42,861 nt of DNA from Clostridium polyendosporum (GTDB lineage Bacteria > Bacillota > Clostridia > Clostridiales > Clostridiaceae): the NCBI RefSeq assembly GCF_018332455.1, contig NZ_BOPZ01000030.1:1-42861 (forward strand). The letters run 5' to 3'. Below are positions 17,600 through 27,533 of the stretch, piece by piece. The first letter of the stretch is position 1, and each line of letters begins with the position of its first letter. Below the pieces are notes generated by a model. It had not been told where the DNA came from, made no database searches, and was given only the letters and a program-made list of their open reading frames with translations. A program made the translations under genes and the position numbers.

Positions 17600-17660
17600 A
17601 ACTGTGTTAATACAGTTTCGATTTATCGTGATTGAAAAGGTTTTTATAGTAAAATATAAT
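17600..17660 (+). promoter_or_regulatory. MocR-type operator plus promoter ahead of the Cof phosphatase gene
   Basis: Palindrome AACTGTGTTAATACAGTT (17600-17617), then 14 bp, TTGAAA (17632-17637), 17 bp, TATAAT (17655-17660). Three other promoters (32994, 36733, 39578) repeat this exact geometry. The sequence just upstream (TTTTTATAGTAAC..ATCTTCTAACTGT) also recurs at 35398-35423. Confidence 0.8.
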
Positions 17661-17684
17661 AATATTAAATATTGTAATAAGCAG

Positions 17685-17712
17685 AGACTATCACATACAT
17701 GAGTGATAGTCT
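17685..17712 (+). other. Leader hairpin before the Cof phosphatase gene
   Basis: AGACTATCAC pairs perfectly with GTGATAGTCT around ATACATGA, then TTAATTT. It falls between the predicted transcription start (near 17667) and the gene, so it could be an attenuator or a weak terminator. The follow-on T run is poor. Confidence 0.5.
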
Positions 17713-17774
17713 TAATTTCAGCATATTTTTGCGTATTTATTATTGGGTGGAAAATAAAAGGTAGGAGAGTATTC

Positions 17775-18623
17775 ATGGAGTATAAATTAGTTTGTATTGA
17801 TATGGATGGTACACTTTTAAATAGTAGACATAAAGTTACTGAATATACGAAAGAAATTCTAAGGAAAACACATGATAAGGGAGTTCACATTGTCATAAGT
17901 ACTGGTAGAATATATACCGATGCTGAACATTATTCTAATCTTATAGGGGTAAGATCTCCAGTTATTGCATCAAATGGAGCTGTTATAAAAGAAAAAGATG
18001 AGGATGAGGTTATTTATAAGAGTGTTCTTGACGAAAGCTTATCTATAAAAATATTAAATATTTGTACCAAATATAATGTAGCTCCTGTTTTTTATACTCC
18101 ACATAGATTATACTGCGGAAATCTTTTAGTTATTAGTTATTACTACACTGCTAAATTAAGGGGACTAATGAGTAAGAAAATAGAATTAGAATATATATGT
18201 TTTAGCAATAAGTGGAGTAATATCTTGCATAGAGAAAAAAATAACATAGTTAAATGCGAAGTTTATCATAAAAATGAAGATAAATTAAGAAAAATTAGAA
18301 GTGAACTTAAAAATATAAAAGATATTGAAGTTGTAAGTTCGTCAAAATATAATATTGAAATTACATGTAAAGGGGTTTCTAAGGGAAGAGCTGTAGAAAT
18401 TTTGACAAACTATTATAATCTAAAAAACGAAGAGGTAATAACTATAGGAGATAGTGAAAATGATTTATCTATGATAGAGTATGCTGGTCTTGGAATAGCT
18501 ATGGGAAATGCTATAGATATAGTGAAGGAAAAAGCAGGTTATGTAACAGATTTAAATGATAATGAAGGCGTGGCAAAGGCTATAAATAAATTTATATTAA
18601 GAGACGTAGATTTTATTAAATAA
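17775..18623 (+). CDS. Cof-type HAD-IIB sugar phosphatase
   Basis: Encodes 282 residues from the ATG at 17775, after TAGGAGAG; upstream starts add a stray hydrophobic stretch with no ribosome binding site. HAD motifs: I DMDGTLLNS with the nucleophile aspartate, II ISTGR, III CKGVSKGRA with the lysine, IV IGDSENDLSMIEYAGLGIAMGNA. The large cap between motifs II and III marks class IIB. These enzymes hydrolyse sugar phosphates and other small phosphoesters with loose specificity. It may relieve sugar-phosphate stress in a cell importing phosphorylated glucosides. It appears to be driven by the operator-promoter at 17600-17660. Confidence 0.9.
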   Translation: MEYKLVCIDMDGTLLNSRHKVTEYTKEILRKTHDKGVHIVISTGRIYTDAEHYSNLIGVRSPVIASNGAVIKEKDEDEVIYKSVLDESLSIKILNICTKYNVAPVFYTPHRLYCGNLLVISYYYTAKLRGLMSKKIELEYICFSNKWSNILHREKNNIVKCEVYHKNEDKLRKIRSELKNIKDIEVVSSSKYNIEITCKGVSKGRAVEILTNYYNLKNEEVITIGDSENDLSMIEYAGLGIAMGNAIDIVKEKAGYVTDLNDNEGVAKAINKFILRDVDFIK

Positions 18624-18728
18624 AATTAAAAGAACGATATATTATTAATTAGATAACGTCAATCATCTGATATTGATTTAATAAATAATATAGTTAAATA
18701 CAATAACATTTATTAAGGTATAGTATAT

Positions 18729-18838
18729 AGTGTTTCAATTAAACCTTTAAAACACTAAGATGTTTTAATTAAAATATTAAAACACTAAGAAGGTTTAAAC
18801 GAAACACTACTATGTTTTAAAAAACACTTCGAAGGTGT
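18729..18838 (+). promoter_or_regulatory. Upstream activator-binding cluster for PTS operon 2
   Basis: TAGTGTTTC, TAAAACACTAAG, GATGTTTTAA, TAAAACACTAAG again, CGAAACACT, ATGTTTTAA and AAACACTTC are spaced much as at 14238-14338. Together with the sigma-54 box this makes up most of the 18624-18969 gap. Confidence 0.8.
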
Positions 18839-18887
18839 TTAGCGATGTTTACCCTATAATTACAGTAAACGTATACTGATTAGTGTT

Positions 18888-18904
18888 TTGGCACAGAAAT
18901 TGCT
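18888..18904 (+). promoter_or_regulatory. Sigma-54 (-24/-12) promoter of PTS operon 2
   Basis: TTGGCACAGAAATTGCT has GG at 18890-18891 and GC at 18902-18903, 10 bp apart, and is closer to consensus than the first copy. CAGTAAACGTATACT lies just upstream as in copy 1. Confidence 0.94.
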
Positions 18905-18969
18905 ATAAATAATTAGTGTAAAATACAATTTAAATATAATAGTTTATAGAATTTAGGGAGGCAGTAAAA

Positions 18970-19317
18970 ATGAATCTAGAAGAAATAGTAATGAACATAA
19001 TTATACATTCAGGAGAGGCTAAAGCTTTTGCTTATGAGGCACTTAGTAAAGCAAAGGATGGAGAATTTGATGAAGTAGAGGTTTTAATGGAGAAAGCTAA
19101 TGATGCAATTGGCAAAGCTCATGATATACAAACATCATTATTACAAAAAGAAGCTTCAGGAGATAAAACAGAAGTTTCAATTTTATTTGTACATGCACAG
19201 GATCATTTAATGACATCAATGTCAGAGAAAAACCTTATTAGTGAGATTATTGAATTAACTAAAATTGTAAAATGTCTGTCAAACAAAGAAGAATTGAATG
19301 ACAGTTTAATAAAATAA
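18970..19317 (+). CDS. PTS lactose/cellobiose-family EIIA subunit (copy 2)
   Basis: Encodes 115 residues and is almost identical to copy 1 up to residue 90, including FVHAQDHLM (His75). It ends five residues early because the GAA following SLIK in copy 1 is TAA here; the lost tail is unlikely to matter. GGGAGG precedes the ATG. First gene of the second sigma-54 operon: IIA, IIB, two GH1 enzymes, IIC. Confidence 0.93.
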   Translation: MNLEEIVMNIIIHSGEAKAFAYEALSKAKDGEFDEVEVLMEKANDAIGKAHDIQTSLLQKEASGDKTEVSILFVHAQDHLMTSMSEKNLISEIIELTKIVKCLSNKEELNDSLIK

Positions 19318-19417
19318 ATTGCAACAAATTAATATAACAAATAAAAATTAAATCAAGTGTTCTTTAGTAAAAAAAATAAAAGTTTAAAATATTAAATATA
19401 AGTTGGGAGGAAATAAT

Positions 19418-19726
19418 ATGACTAAAATTGCATTATTTTGTGCTGCAGGTATGTCAACTAGTATGTTAGTTTCAAAAATGAGAAAGGCTGCTGAGGTTAA
19501 GGGGATAGAGGTAGAAATAGATGCTCACCCAGAGTCTCAAATGGCAAAACATTTAGATGGACTTAATGTAGCGTTACTTGGACCTCAAGTTGGATATATA
19601 CTTCCAAAGGCAAAGAAGGTATGTGATGAAAAGGGAGTTCCAGTTGCTGTGATTCCAACAGTTGATTATGGAATGATGAATGGTGAAAAGGTTTTAGCCT
19701 TTGCATTAAAATTGGCTGGTAAATAG
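19418..19726 (+). CDS. PTS lactose/cellobiose-family EIIB subunit (copy 2)
   Basis: Encodes 102 residues from the ATG at 19418, after TTGGGAGG; a TTG at 19403 would overlap that site. Phospho-cysteine Cys8 in IALFCAAGMSTS. Nearly the same protein as copy 1, which argues for recent duplication or gene conversion. A hairpin and the first GH1 gene follow. Confidence 0.94.
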   Translation: MTKIALFCAAGMSTSMLVSKMRKAAEVKGIEVEIDAHPESQMAKHLDGLNVALLGPQVGYILPKAKKVCDEKGVPVAVIPTVDYGMMNGEKVLAFALKLAGK

Positions 19727-19749
19727 TTAAGAATAAAAACAAAATTTAA

Positions 19750-19807
19750 TGGCAGCATGTGTAAAAAGTAAAGCTCTACTAAGAAACTTTCAATGCACAT
19801 TAGCTGC
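19750..19807 (+). other. Conserved hairpin after IIB copy 2
   Basis: GGCAGC (19750-19755) pairs with GCTGCC (19802-19807), and ATGTGT with GCACAT after a short bulge. Compared with copy 1, the third pair of the lower stem (G-C in GGGAGC/GCTCCC) is C-G in GGCAGC/GCTGCC, so both strands changed together. No T run follows. Confidence 0.65.
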
Positions 19808-19858
19808 CGTCGTATATTAATACTTAAATAATATCTAATGAGATAATTTAAAGAATGA

Positions 19859-21322
<1,464 letters not shown>

Positions 21323-21519
21323 ATATATTAAATGTTAAATTACTTCTTGTGGACTTTGAAATTTATACTGTGAGAACTTGCTACTCATATTAATTAGTAT
21401 AGAAAATAATAATTAAAGGTATTATATGAAATAATAATAAATTGTAAATTTTATGAAGCTTCGTTAGATAACAAAATTATTAATAGATAGTATAGTTTTA
21501 TACTAAAGGGGAGGTAAAA

Positions 21520-22926
21520 ATGAAGTTTGCAAAAGATTTTCTATTGGGTGCTGCTTCAGCGTCTTATCAAGTAGAAGGTGCATGGAATGAGGATGGAAAA
21601 GGGATCTCAAACTGGGATGTATTTTCAAAAATCCCTGGAAAGACTTTCGAAGGAACTAATGGTGATGTAGCAGTAGATCATTACCATAGATACAAGGAAG
21701 ACATTAAGCTTATGGCTGAAATTGGACTAGAATCCTATAGATTCTCTATTGCATGGCCAAGAATAATTCCAGATGGAGATGGTGAAATAAATCCAAAAGG
21801 AATAGAGTTTTACAATAATTTAATAGATGAATGTTTAAAGTATGGAATTGTTCCTTTTGTTACATTATATCATTGGGATTTACCACAGAATTTAGAAGAA
21901 TGTGGTGGATGGACAAGCAAAAGAACCGTTGATGCCTTTGTAAAATATGCAAATGTATGCTTTGAAGCATTTGGAGATAGAGTAAAGCACTGGATTACTT
22001 TTAATGAAACAATTGTTTTTTGTGGCTTAGGATATTTAGCTGGGGCACATCCACCAGGAATTAAAAATGATCCTAAAAAATATTTTCAAGCAACACATAA
22101 TGTATTTACTGCACATGCTAGAGCAGTAGAAGATTATAAAAGCTTAAGACAATTTGGTGAAATAGGTATTACCCATGTATTTTCACCAGCATTTAGTATA
22201 GATGATAATCCGGAAAATGAACAGGCAACTTATCATGCAAATCAGTATAATACTGCTTGGTATTATGACCCAGTATTAAAGGGACAATATCCTGAGTATG
22301 TTGTTAAACAATTAATCGAAAAAGATTGGACTCCAGATTGGACAGAAGCTGAGTTGAATGTAATAAAATCAGCAGCTCCTAAAAATGATTTTGTTGGATT
22401 AAACTATTATCAACCACAAAGGGTTATGAAAAATGATGTGTTCGAAGTAAAAGAAAAATCAAGGGAAGATTCCACTGGAGCACCTGGAAATGCATCTTTT
22501 GATGGTGTGTATAAAACAGTTAAGATGGATGACAAAGTTTATACTAAATGGGGATGGGAGATTTCACCAAGCGGTTTCTTAGAAGGTTTAAGAATGCTTA
22601 AAGCTGATTATGGTGATATAAAAATTTATATTACAGAAAATGGTTTAGGCGATGAAGATCCAATTATTGATGATGAAATAGTAGATGTACCTAGAATAAA
22701 GTATATTGAAGAACACCTAAGGGCGCTTAAATATGCAGTAGCTGAAGGTATTAATGTTAAAGGTTACTATGCATGGTCAGCAATGGACTTACTAAGTTGG
22801 TTAAATGGATATAAAAAGCAATATGGATTTATTTATGTGGATCATAAAAATAATTTAAATAGAAAGATAAAGTTATCTGGTCATTGGTACAAAAAGGTTA
22901 TTGAAGAAAGAGGAGAAAATATATAG
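21520..22926 (+). CDS. GH1 6-phospho-beta-glycosidase with a LacG-like phosphate loop
   Basis: Encodes 468 residues of a different GH1 branch from its neighbour (opening KDFLLGAASASYQVEGAWNE). Acid/base in ITFNET (Glu163) and nucleophile in ITENGLG (Glu373). The loop reads LLSWLNGYKKQYGFIYVD: Ser426, Lys433 and Tyr435 match the phosphate-binding Ser-Lys-Tyr spacing of LacG, and Trp427 sits where 6-phospho-beta-galactosidases carry Trp and many 6-phospho-glucosidases a small residue. Substrates may therefore include 6-phospho-galactosides or both epimers. GGGGAGG precedes the ATG. A 197-bp gap before it shows no clear terminator, so cotranscription with the preceding genes is likely. Confidence 0.9.
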   Translation: MKFAKDFLLGAASASYQVEGAWNEDGKGISNWDVFSKIPGKTFEGTNGDVAVDHYHRYKEDIKLMAEIGLESYRFSIAWPRIIPDGDGEINPKGIEFYNNLIDECLKYGIVPFVTLYHWDLPQNLEECGGWTSKRTVDAFVKYANVCFEAFGDRVKHWITFNETIVFCGLGYLAGAHPPGIKNDPKKYFQATHNVFTAHARAVEDYKSLRQFGEIGITHVFSPAFSIDDNPENEQATYHANQYNTAWYYDPVLKGQYPEYVVKQLIEKDWTPDWTEAELNVIKSAAPKNDFVGLNYYQPQRVMKNDVFEVKEKSREDSTGAPGNASFDGVYKTVKMDDKVYTKWGWEISPSGFLEGLRMLKADYGDIKIYITENGLGDEDPIIDDEIVDVPRIKYIEEHLRALKYAVAEGINVKGYYAWSAMDLLSWLNGYKKQYGFIYVDHKNNLNRKIKLSGHWYKKVIEERGENI

Positions 22927-22976
22927 TTACAGGTAATTATATAACTACAATATAATTTGTGATGAGGGGGATACTT

Positions 22977-24290
22977 ATGGGGGGAACACAAAAAATTAGT
23001 GAGAAAGTAATACCAGCGGTAATGAAATTTGTGAATATGAAGGGACTTATAGCACTTAAGGATGGTTTACTGTTTATAATGCCGCTATCAATAATTGGTG
23101 CAGCGTATTTATTATTAGCACAATTACCTATACCTGCTTTTAACAATTGGATGGCAAGTGTTTTTGGTCCAGGTTGGACAGATCCTTTATTTCAAGTTTA
23201 TGGAGCAACATTTAATATTATGGCTATAGTTGCTACTATGGGCATAGCTTACACTTACGTTAAAAATGAAGGTCATGAACCGCTGGGAGCTGCTGTAATG
23301 GCTTTGGTATGTTTTTTAACTACTACTAATGCATTTGTTACAGACAGTAAAAGTGGTGTTACTATTGCGAACGTTATACCAAAAGATTGGACTGGTGGTA
23401 AAGGTTTAGTTACTGCTATACTTATAGGTTTATTTGTAGGAGCTGTGTATTCATGGTTTTTAAATAACAATATAAAAATCAAGATGCCAGAAAGTGTACC
23501 TCAAGGGGTTGCTAATGCATTTACAACTTTAATACCAGGGGCTGCGGTTATATTTTGTGCATTTTTAGTTTATATTTTATTTAAAGTAGCAGCAAACCAA
23601 ACATTTATTGAATGGATATATACAGTATTACAAACTCCATTACAAGGAGCGACAGATTCTTTAGCAGGAGCATTGGTTATTGGAGCACTTATTCCATTTT
23701 TTTGGTGGTTTGGGGTGCATGGTTCAAACTTAATTGGTGGTGTAATGCAATCATTATTACTTGCAAACTTATTGTCTAATCAAGAAATGCTTAGTCAAAC
23801 AGGTAGTTTATCCGTTGCAAATGGAGCACATATAGTAACACAACAATTTCAAGATCAATTTTTAATCTTTGGAGGTTCAGGATTAACTTTAGGACTTGTG
23901 CTTGCAATGCTTCTTGTTGGAAGATCAGCACAATCTAAGAGCTTGGGTAAAATGGCATTAATACCAGGTCTTTTCAATATCAATGAGCCTGTTATATTTG
24001 GATTCCCTATAGTAATGAATCCAATTATGTTTGTTCCATTTATAGCAGCACCAACTTGTTCAGCTTTACTTACTTATTTTTCTATAAAGATGGGATTAGT
24101 TGCACCTTTCGCAGGAGTACAGGTACCATGGACTACACCGGCAGTAATATCAGGTTTTATTGTTGGCGGATGGAGAGCTGCGTTGTTGCAAATAATTATA
24201 ATAGCAATGGCTACAGCAATATACTTCCCATTCTTTAAGAAACAAGATTCTATTAATTTACAACAAGAACAAGAAGCTGAAGCAGCATAG
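22977..24290 (+). CDS. PTS lactose/cellobiose-family EIIC permease (copy 2)
   Basis: Encodes 437 residues from the ATG at 22977, fixed by GAGGGGG six bases upstream; two upstream in-frame starts lack a site. Same topology and motifs as copy 1 (FWWFGVHGSNLIGG, FNINEPVIFGFP). Differences cluster in a few positions and in the tail, which ends KKQDSINLQQEQEAEAA. It lies 50 bp after the GH1 gene and completes the second operon. Both IIC copies keep all landmarks, so both are probably functional, perhaps sharing IIA and IIB. Confidence 0.94.
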   Translation: MGGTQKISEKVIPAVMKFVNMKGLIALKDGLLFIMPLSIIGAAYLLLAQLPIPAFNNWMASVFGPGWTDPLFQVYGATFNIMAIVATMGIAYTYVKNEGHEPLGAAVMALVCFLTTTNAFVTDSKSGVTIANVIPKDWTGGKGLVTAILIGLFVGAVYSWFLNNNIKIKMPESVPQGVANAFTTLIPGAAVIFCAFLVYILFKVAANQTFIEWIYTVLQTPLQGATDSLAGALVIGALIPFFWWFGVHGSNLIGGVMQSLLLANLLSNQEMLSQTGSLSVANGAHIVTQQFQDQFLIFGGSGLTLGLVLAMLLVGRSAQSKSLGKMALIPGLFNINEPVIFGFPIVMNPIMFVPFIAAPTCSALLTYFSIKMGLVAPFAGVQVPWTTPAVISGFIVGGWRAALLQIIIIAMATAIYFPFFKKQDSINLQQEQEAEAA

Positions 24291-24320
24291 ATGTATAATT
24301 TAAATATTTAGTTAGTTATT

Positions 24321-25181
<861 letters not shown>

Positions 25182-25192
25182 AAATAAGTTAT

Positions 25193-25220
25193 AGATAAAC
25201 AACTTCGTAACTAAGTTGAC
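25193..25220 (+). repeat. Left-end fragment of the dispersed repeat (copy H)
   Basis: AGATAAACAACTTCGTAACT matches the family left end. No matching right end is visible before the next gene. Confidence 0.45.
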
Positions 25221-25317
25221 TAAGACATGAAATTATTTACTACTAGAGAATGCAACTAAAATACTGATATATCAAATAGTTTTAAGAGATCGGTAGCTTA
25301 TAAAAGGGGAGGATTTT

Positions 25318-25704
25318 GTGAAATTTTTAAGAGGTATGCTTGGATTCTCTATATCAGGAATAGTTCTTAATACTGGATGGAGCATTTTTACAAATAGTTT
25401 TGGTATTATTGGAGGATGGATTGCAGCATTTGTTCTTACTGGATCTATGTGGTTTATGAATCACTACGTGGGATTGATAGAAAATGAAGAGGATGCAGCA
25501 TTTATTGATATGGGTTTAGGAATAGCTATTTGTATTGTAATGAGAGATACATTTGTTCATGGAGTAGGTGCATTTGTAAGTTCCTTACCAACATTTATTT
25601 GTATATCAATTGGTGCCGTTATAGGTGGTGTAGTTGTAGGGTTAATTGAAAAGGATATGCACAAAAAAATAATTGAAGAAAATGATTCGAATTTTGCAGC
25701 TTGA
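25318..25704 (+). CDS. Small membrane protein, putative transporter subunit A
   Basis: Encodes 128 residues from a GTG with GGGGAGG upstream. About four hydrophobic, glycine-rich segments (roughly 5-25, 29-47, 62-78, 84-110) and a short charged C-terminus. It resembles small paired membrane proteins that I recall as a 'Lin0368 family putative glycerol transporter subunit'; that name is from memory. Its partner is the next gene, and both sit between a GH1 gene and a ROK sugar kinase. That context points to uptake of an unphosphorylated beta-glucoside or similar sugar rather than glycerol. No energising domain is visible. Confidence 0.75.
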   Translation: MKFLRGMLGFSISGIVLNTGWSIFTNSFGIIGGWIAAFVLTGSMWFMNHYVGLIENEEDAAFIDMGLGIAICIVMRDTFVHGVGAFVSSLPTFICISIGAVIGGVVVGLIEKDMHKKIIEENDSNFAA

Positions 25705-25716
25705 GTTCTTAAATAT

Positions 25717-25978
25717 AGATATACAACTTTATAACTGAATGTATAATTCATGCTATACAAGTTCATATTAAATTAAGAATTTTAGAAAAAGTATTGAATG
25801 CCGAGACTATTTTCTAAAATTCGCTAAGGATTGAACTTGTATATCCTAGAAAAAGCATTGCATGTCGAGGCTATTTTGCTGCCATTTCACAAAGTGAAAT
25901 CTGGCTAAAATTTAATAGGCTCGATGCCTATTAAATTTTATTTAACATGAATTGATTAAGAATTGAAGTTGTTTATCT
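25717..25978 (+). repeat. Dispersed MITE-like repeat, long composite copy G
   Basis: Bounded by AGATATACAACTTT (25717-25730) and GAAGTTGTTTATCT (25965-25978). The left half matches copy C and the right half (from 25853) matches copy A almost base for base, so it looks like two units fused. It fills the 305-bp gap between the two membrane-protein genes and splits a probable operon. Confidence 0.82.
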
Positions 25979-26012
25979 TTACTAACTTTACGGAATAAAA
26001 AGAGGTGTTATG

Positions 26013-26354
26013 ATGGGTACCAAATCAGCAATACTCACAATGTGTGGAGGATTTTTATTTCCATTTATAATAAGAATGATGTGGGGAAGAATGGTTAAAG
26101 TTGGGGGCGTAGCTGGAGGTTTTTTTGCGTCAATAGTTATAGTAGGTACAATATGGGCAATTAATCATGGAATAGAAAACCATTTAATTCAACAAACAGG
26201 GCCAGTTTGGATTGATATGGCATGGGCAGCAGCAATAGGTATATTTACAGCTTCAGTTGTTTCTGGAGGGAAAATAGGAAAATCAATAGTTAATATATTT
26301 GCAGCAGTTGTCGGTGGTGTTTTGGGAGGTTTTATTCTATCATTAAATATGTAA
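26013..26354 (+). CDS. Small membrane protein, putative transporter subunit B
   Basis: Encodes 113 residues. Two ATGs lie in tandem (26010 and 26013); I prefer the second because AGAGG then sits seven to eight bases away. Four hydrophobic glycine-rich segments, with conserved-looking WGRMVKVGGVAGGFFAS and a tryptophan-rich region QQTGPVWIDMAWAAA. It shares the general build of the preceding membrane protein (AFIDMGLGIAI versus VWIDMAWAAAIGI), so the two may be distant homologues forming a heteromer. The ROK kinase starts 42 bp downstream, implying a coupled transport-phosphorylation function. Family name uncertain. Confidence 0.75.
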   Translation: MGTKSAILTMCGGFLFPFIIRMMWGRMVKVGGVAGGFFASIVIVGTIWAINHGIENHLIQQTGPVWIDMAWAAAIGIFTASVVSGGKIGKSIVNIFAAVVGGVLGGFILSLNM

Positions 26355-26396
26355 AGGGTATTCAGAATTTTATAGAAAGGTTAAATAGGTAATAAC

Positions 26397-27296
26397 ATGA
26401 GTAAATATAATTTAGGCATTGATATAGGAGGAACCTTTATTAAATATGCTTTAGTAGATGAGGAATATAATATAATTGAAAAGTGGAAGGTTCCTACAAT
26501 TAAATTTAACACTAAAGATGAGTTTTATGATTATTTGTGCTCAAAGGGTAAAGATATAAGTAAGGTTAATACCATTGGAATTAGTGCACCAGGGTTAATC
26601 GATGAAATGTCTAATATAAAATCCTATGCTGCACTTAATGTTCAAATAATGTATGGTACTAATGTTAATGAGGAAGTTTTTAAAAGAACAAATAAAAAGG
26701 TTGCTACAATTAATGATGCTAAGTCCGCAGGTCTTTGTGAACTAAAAATAGGTAATGCAAAAAGTACAGAGAGTTCAGCGTTCTTAATTATTGGGACAGG
26801 CACTGGAGGATGTGTTTGCAATAAAGAAGGTGTTATTTATGGAAAGGATGGATTTGCAGGGGAGTTTCATCACTTACCATTTATTGATTTTAGAAACAAC
26901 TCTATTGATAGACAGGGAAACTATGCTTGCATGACTGGATTAATTAAAATGTATAATAGTAAAGTCAGTGATGAAAATGCAGTGAAATATGGAGAGGAAA
27001 TTACTAAAAAATATTTAGCTGGAGATGAAATAGCTACGTTGGCAGTAAGAGAATGGATATATAACATGTCAGTTCAAGTATTAACCATAGCTGTTTTTTA
27101 TAATCCCGAAGTCATTTGTATAGGTGGAGGAATATCAGAGGAACAATGGTTTATTGAATTATTAAAAGAACAATTTTCTAAGCTATGTACTGACTATTTC
27201 TTTGACATTAATCCTATTACCACAGAGATTAGACCATGTAAGTATACTAATGATGCTAATATTTTAGGAGCAGTTATTAATGTAAGAATGAAATAG
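26397..27296 (+). CDS. ROK-family sugar kinase (beta-glucoside kinase-like)
   Basis: Encodes 299 residues. The N-terminal ATP motif is LGIDIGGTFIKYALVD, with ISAPGLID and the second phosphate motif IIGTGTGGCV; the sugar-binding region GEFHHLPF has the expected Glu-His. The zinc-binding cysteine cluster of typical ROK glucokinases is missing (only ACMTGLIKMY at that place), as in beta-glucoside kinases of the BglK group. A kinase that phosphorylates imported cellobiose would feed the nearby 6-phospho-beta-glucosidases without using the PTS. Alternatives are glucokinase or another hexose kinase. Last gene of the group with the two membrane proteins. Confidence 0.87.
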   Translation: MSKYNLGIDIGGTFIKYALVDEEYNIIEKWKVPTIKFNTKDEFYDYLCSKGKDISKVNTIGISAPGLIDEMSNIKSYAALNVQIMYGTNVNEEVFKRTNKKVATINDAKSAGLCELKIGNAKSTESSAFLIIGTGTGGCVCNKEGVIYGKDGFAGEFHHLPFIDFRNNSIDRQGNYACMTGLIKMYNSKVSDENAVKYGEEITKKYLAGDEIATLAVREWIYNMSVQVLTIAVFYNPEVICIGGGISEEQWFIELLKEQFSKLCTDYFFDINPITTEIRPCKYTNDANILGAVINVRMK

Positions 27297-27316
27297 TGCA
27301 GTGAATATTACTTTTA

Positions 27317-27386
27317 CTATAACACCACGGATTATTCTGACTTCACATGCGACTTTCTTTAAATTTTTACTTTTATCATTTGTAAA
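27317..27386 (-). pseudogene. Decayed 5' remnant of an HxlR-family regulator gene
   Basis: On the minus strand, codons from 27383 read TNDKSKNLKKVACEVRIIRG, aligning with the start of the intact HxlR gene (MDTKNKKVKEATCEIEVTFG). I count about 46 of 67 matching bases, ending in a shared GGTGTTATAG. The start codon position is ACA and homology stops after ~22 codons. The operator and promoter beside it (27411-27479) are far better preserved than the gene. Confidence 0.75.
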
Positions 27387-27410
27387 TATCATAGTAATCT
27401 ATATAACCCT

Positions 27411-27479
27411 CAGTATCATATAGGATACTATATATCAATAAAGTGCATTCTTGTTGAATATAACAGAACTTATTATACT
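27411..27479 (+). promoter_or_regulatory. HxlR-type operator and promoter, copy 1
   Basis: Inverted repeat AGTATC-ATATAG-GATACT within 27411-27430, then TATATCAATAAAGTGCATTC identical to copy 2, then TTGTTG (27451-27456), 17 bp, TATACT (27474-27479). It points to the SDR gene, but a terminator at 27534-27572 lies between. The 27297-27691 gap thus holds a dead regulator, this promoter, the terminator and a repeat scrap (about 27586-27606). Confidence 0.78.
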
Positions 27480-27533
27480 AAAATAGTAGATGGTAAAAAA
27501 CAACTCAATTTTAAAAGTATTTTGTCAATGAAT

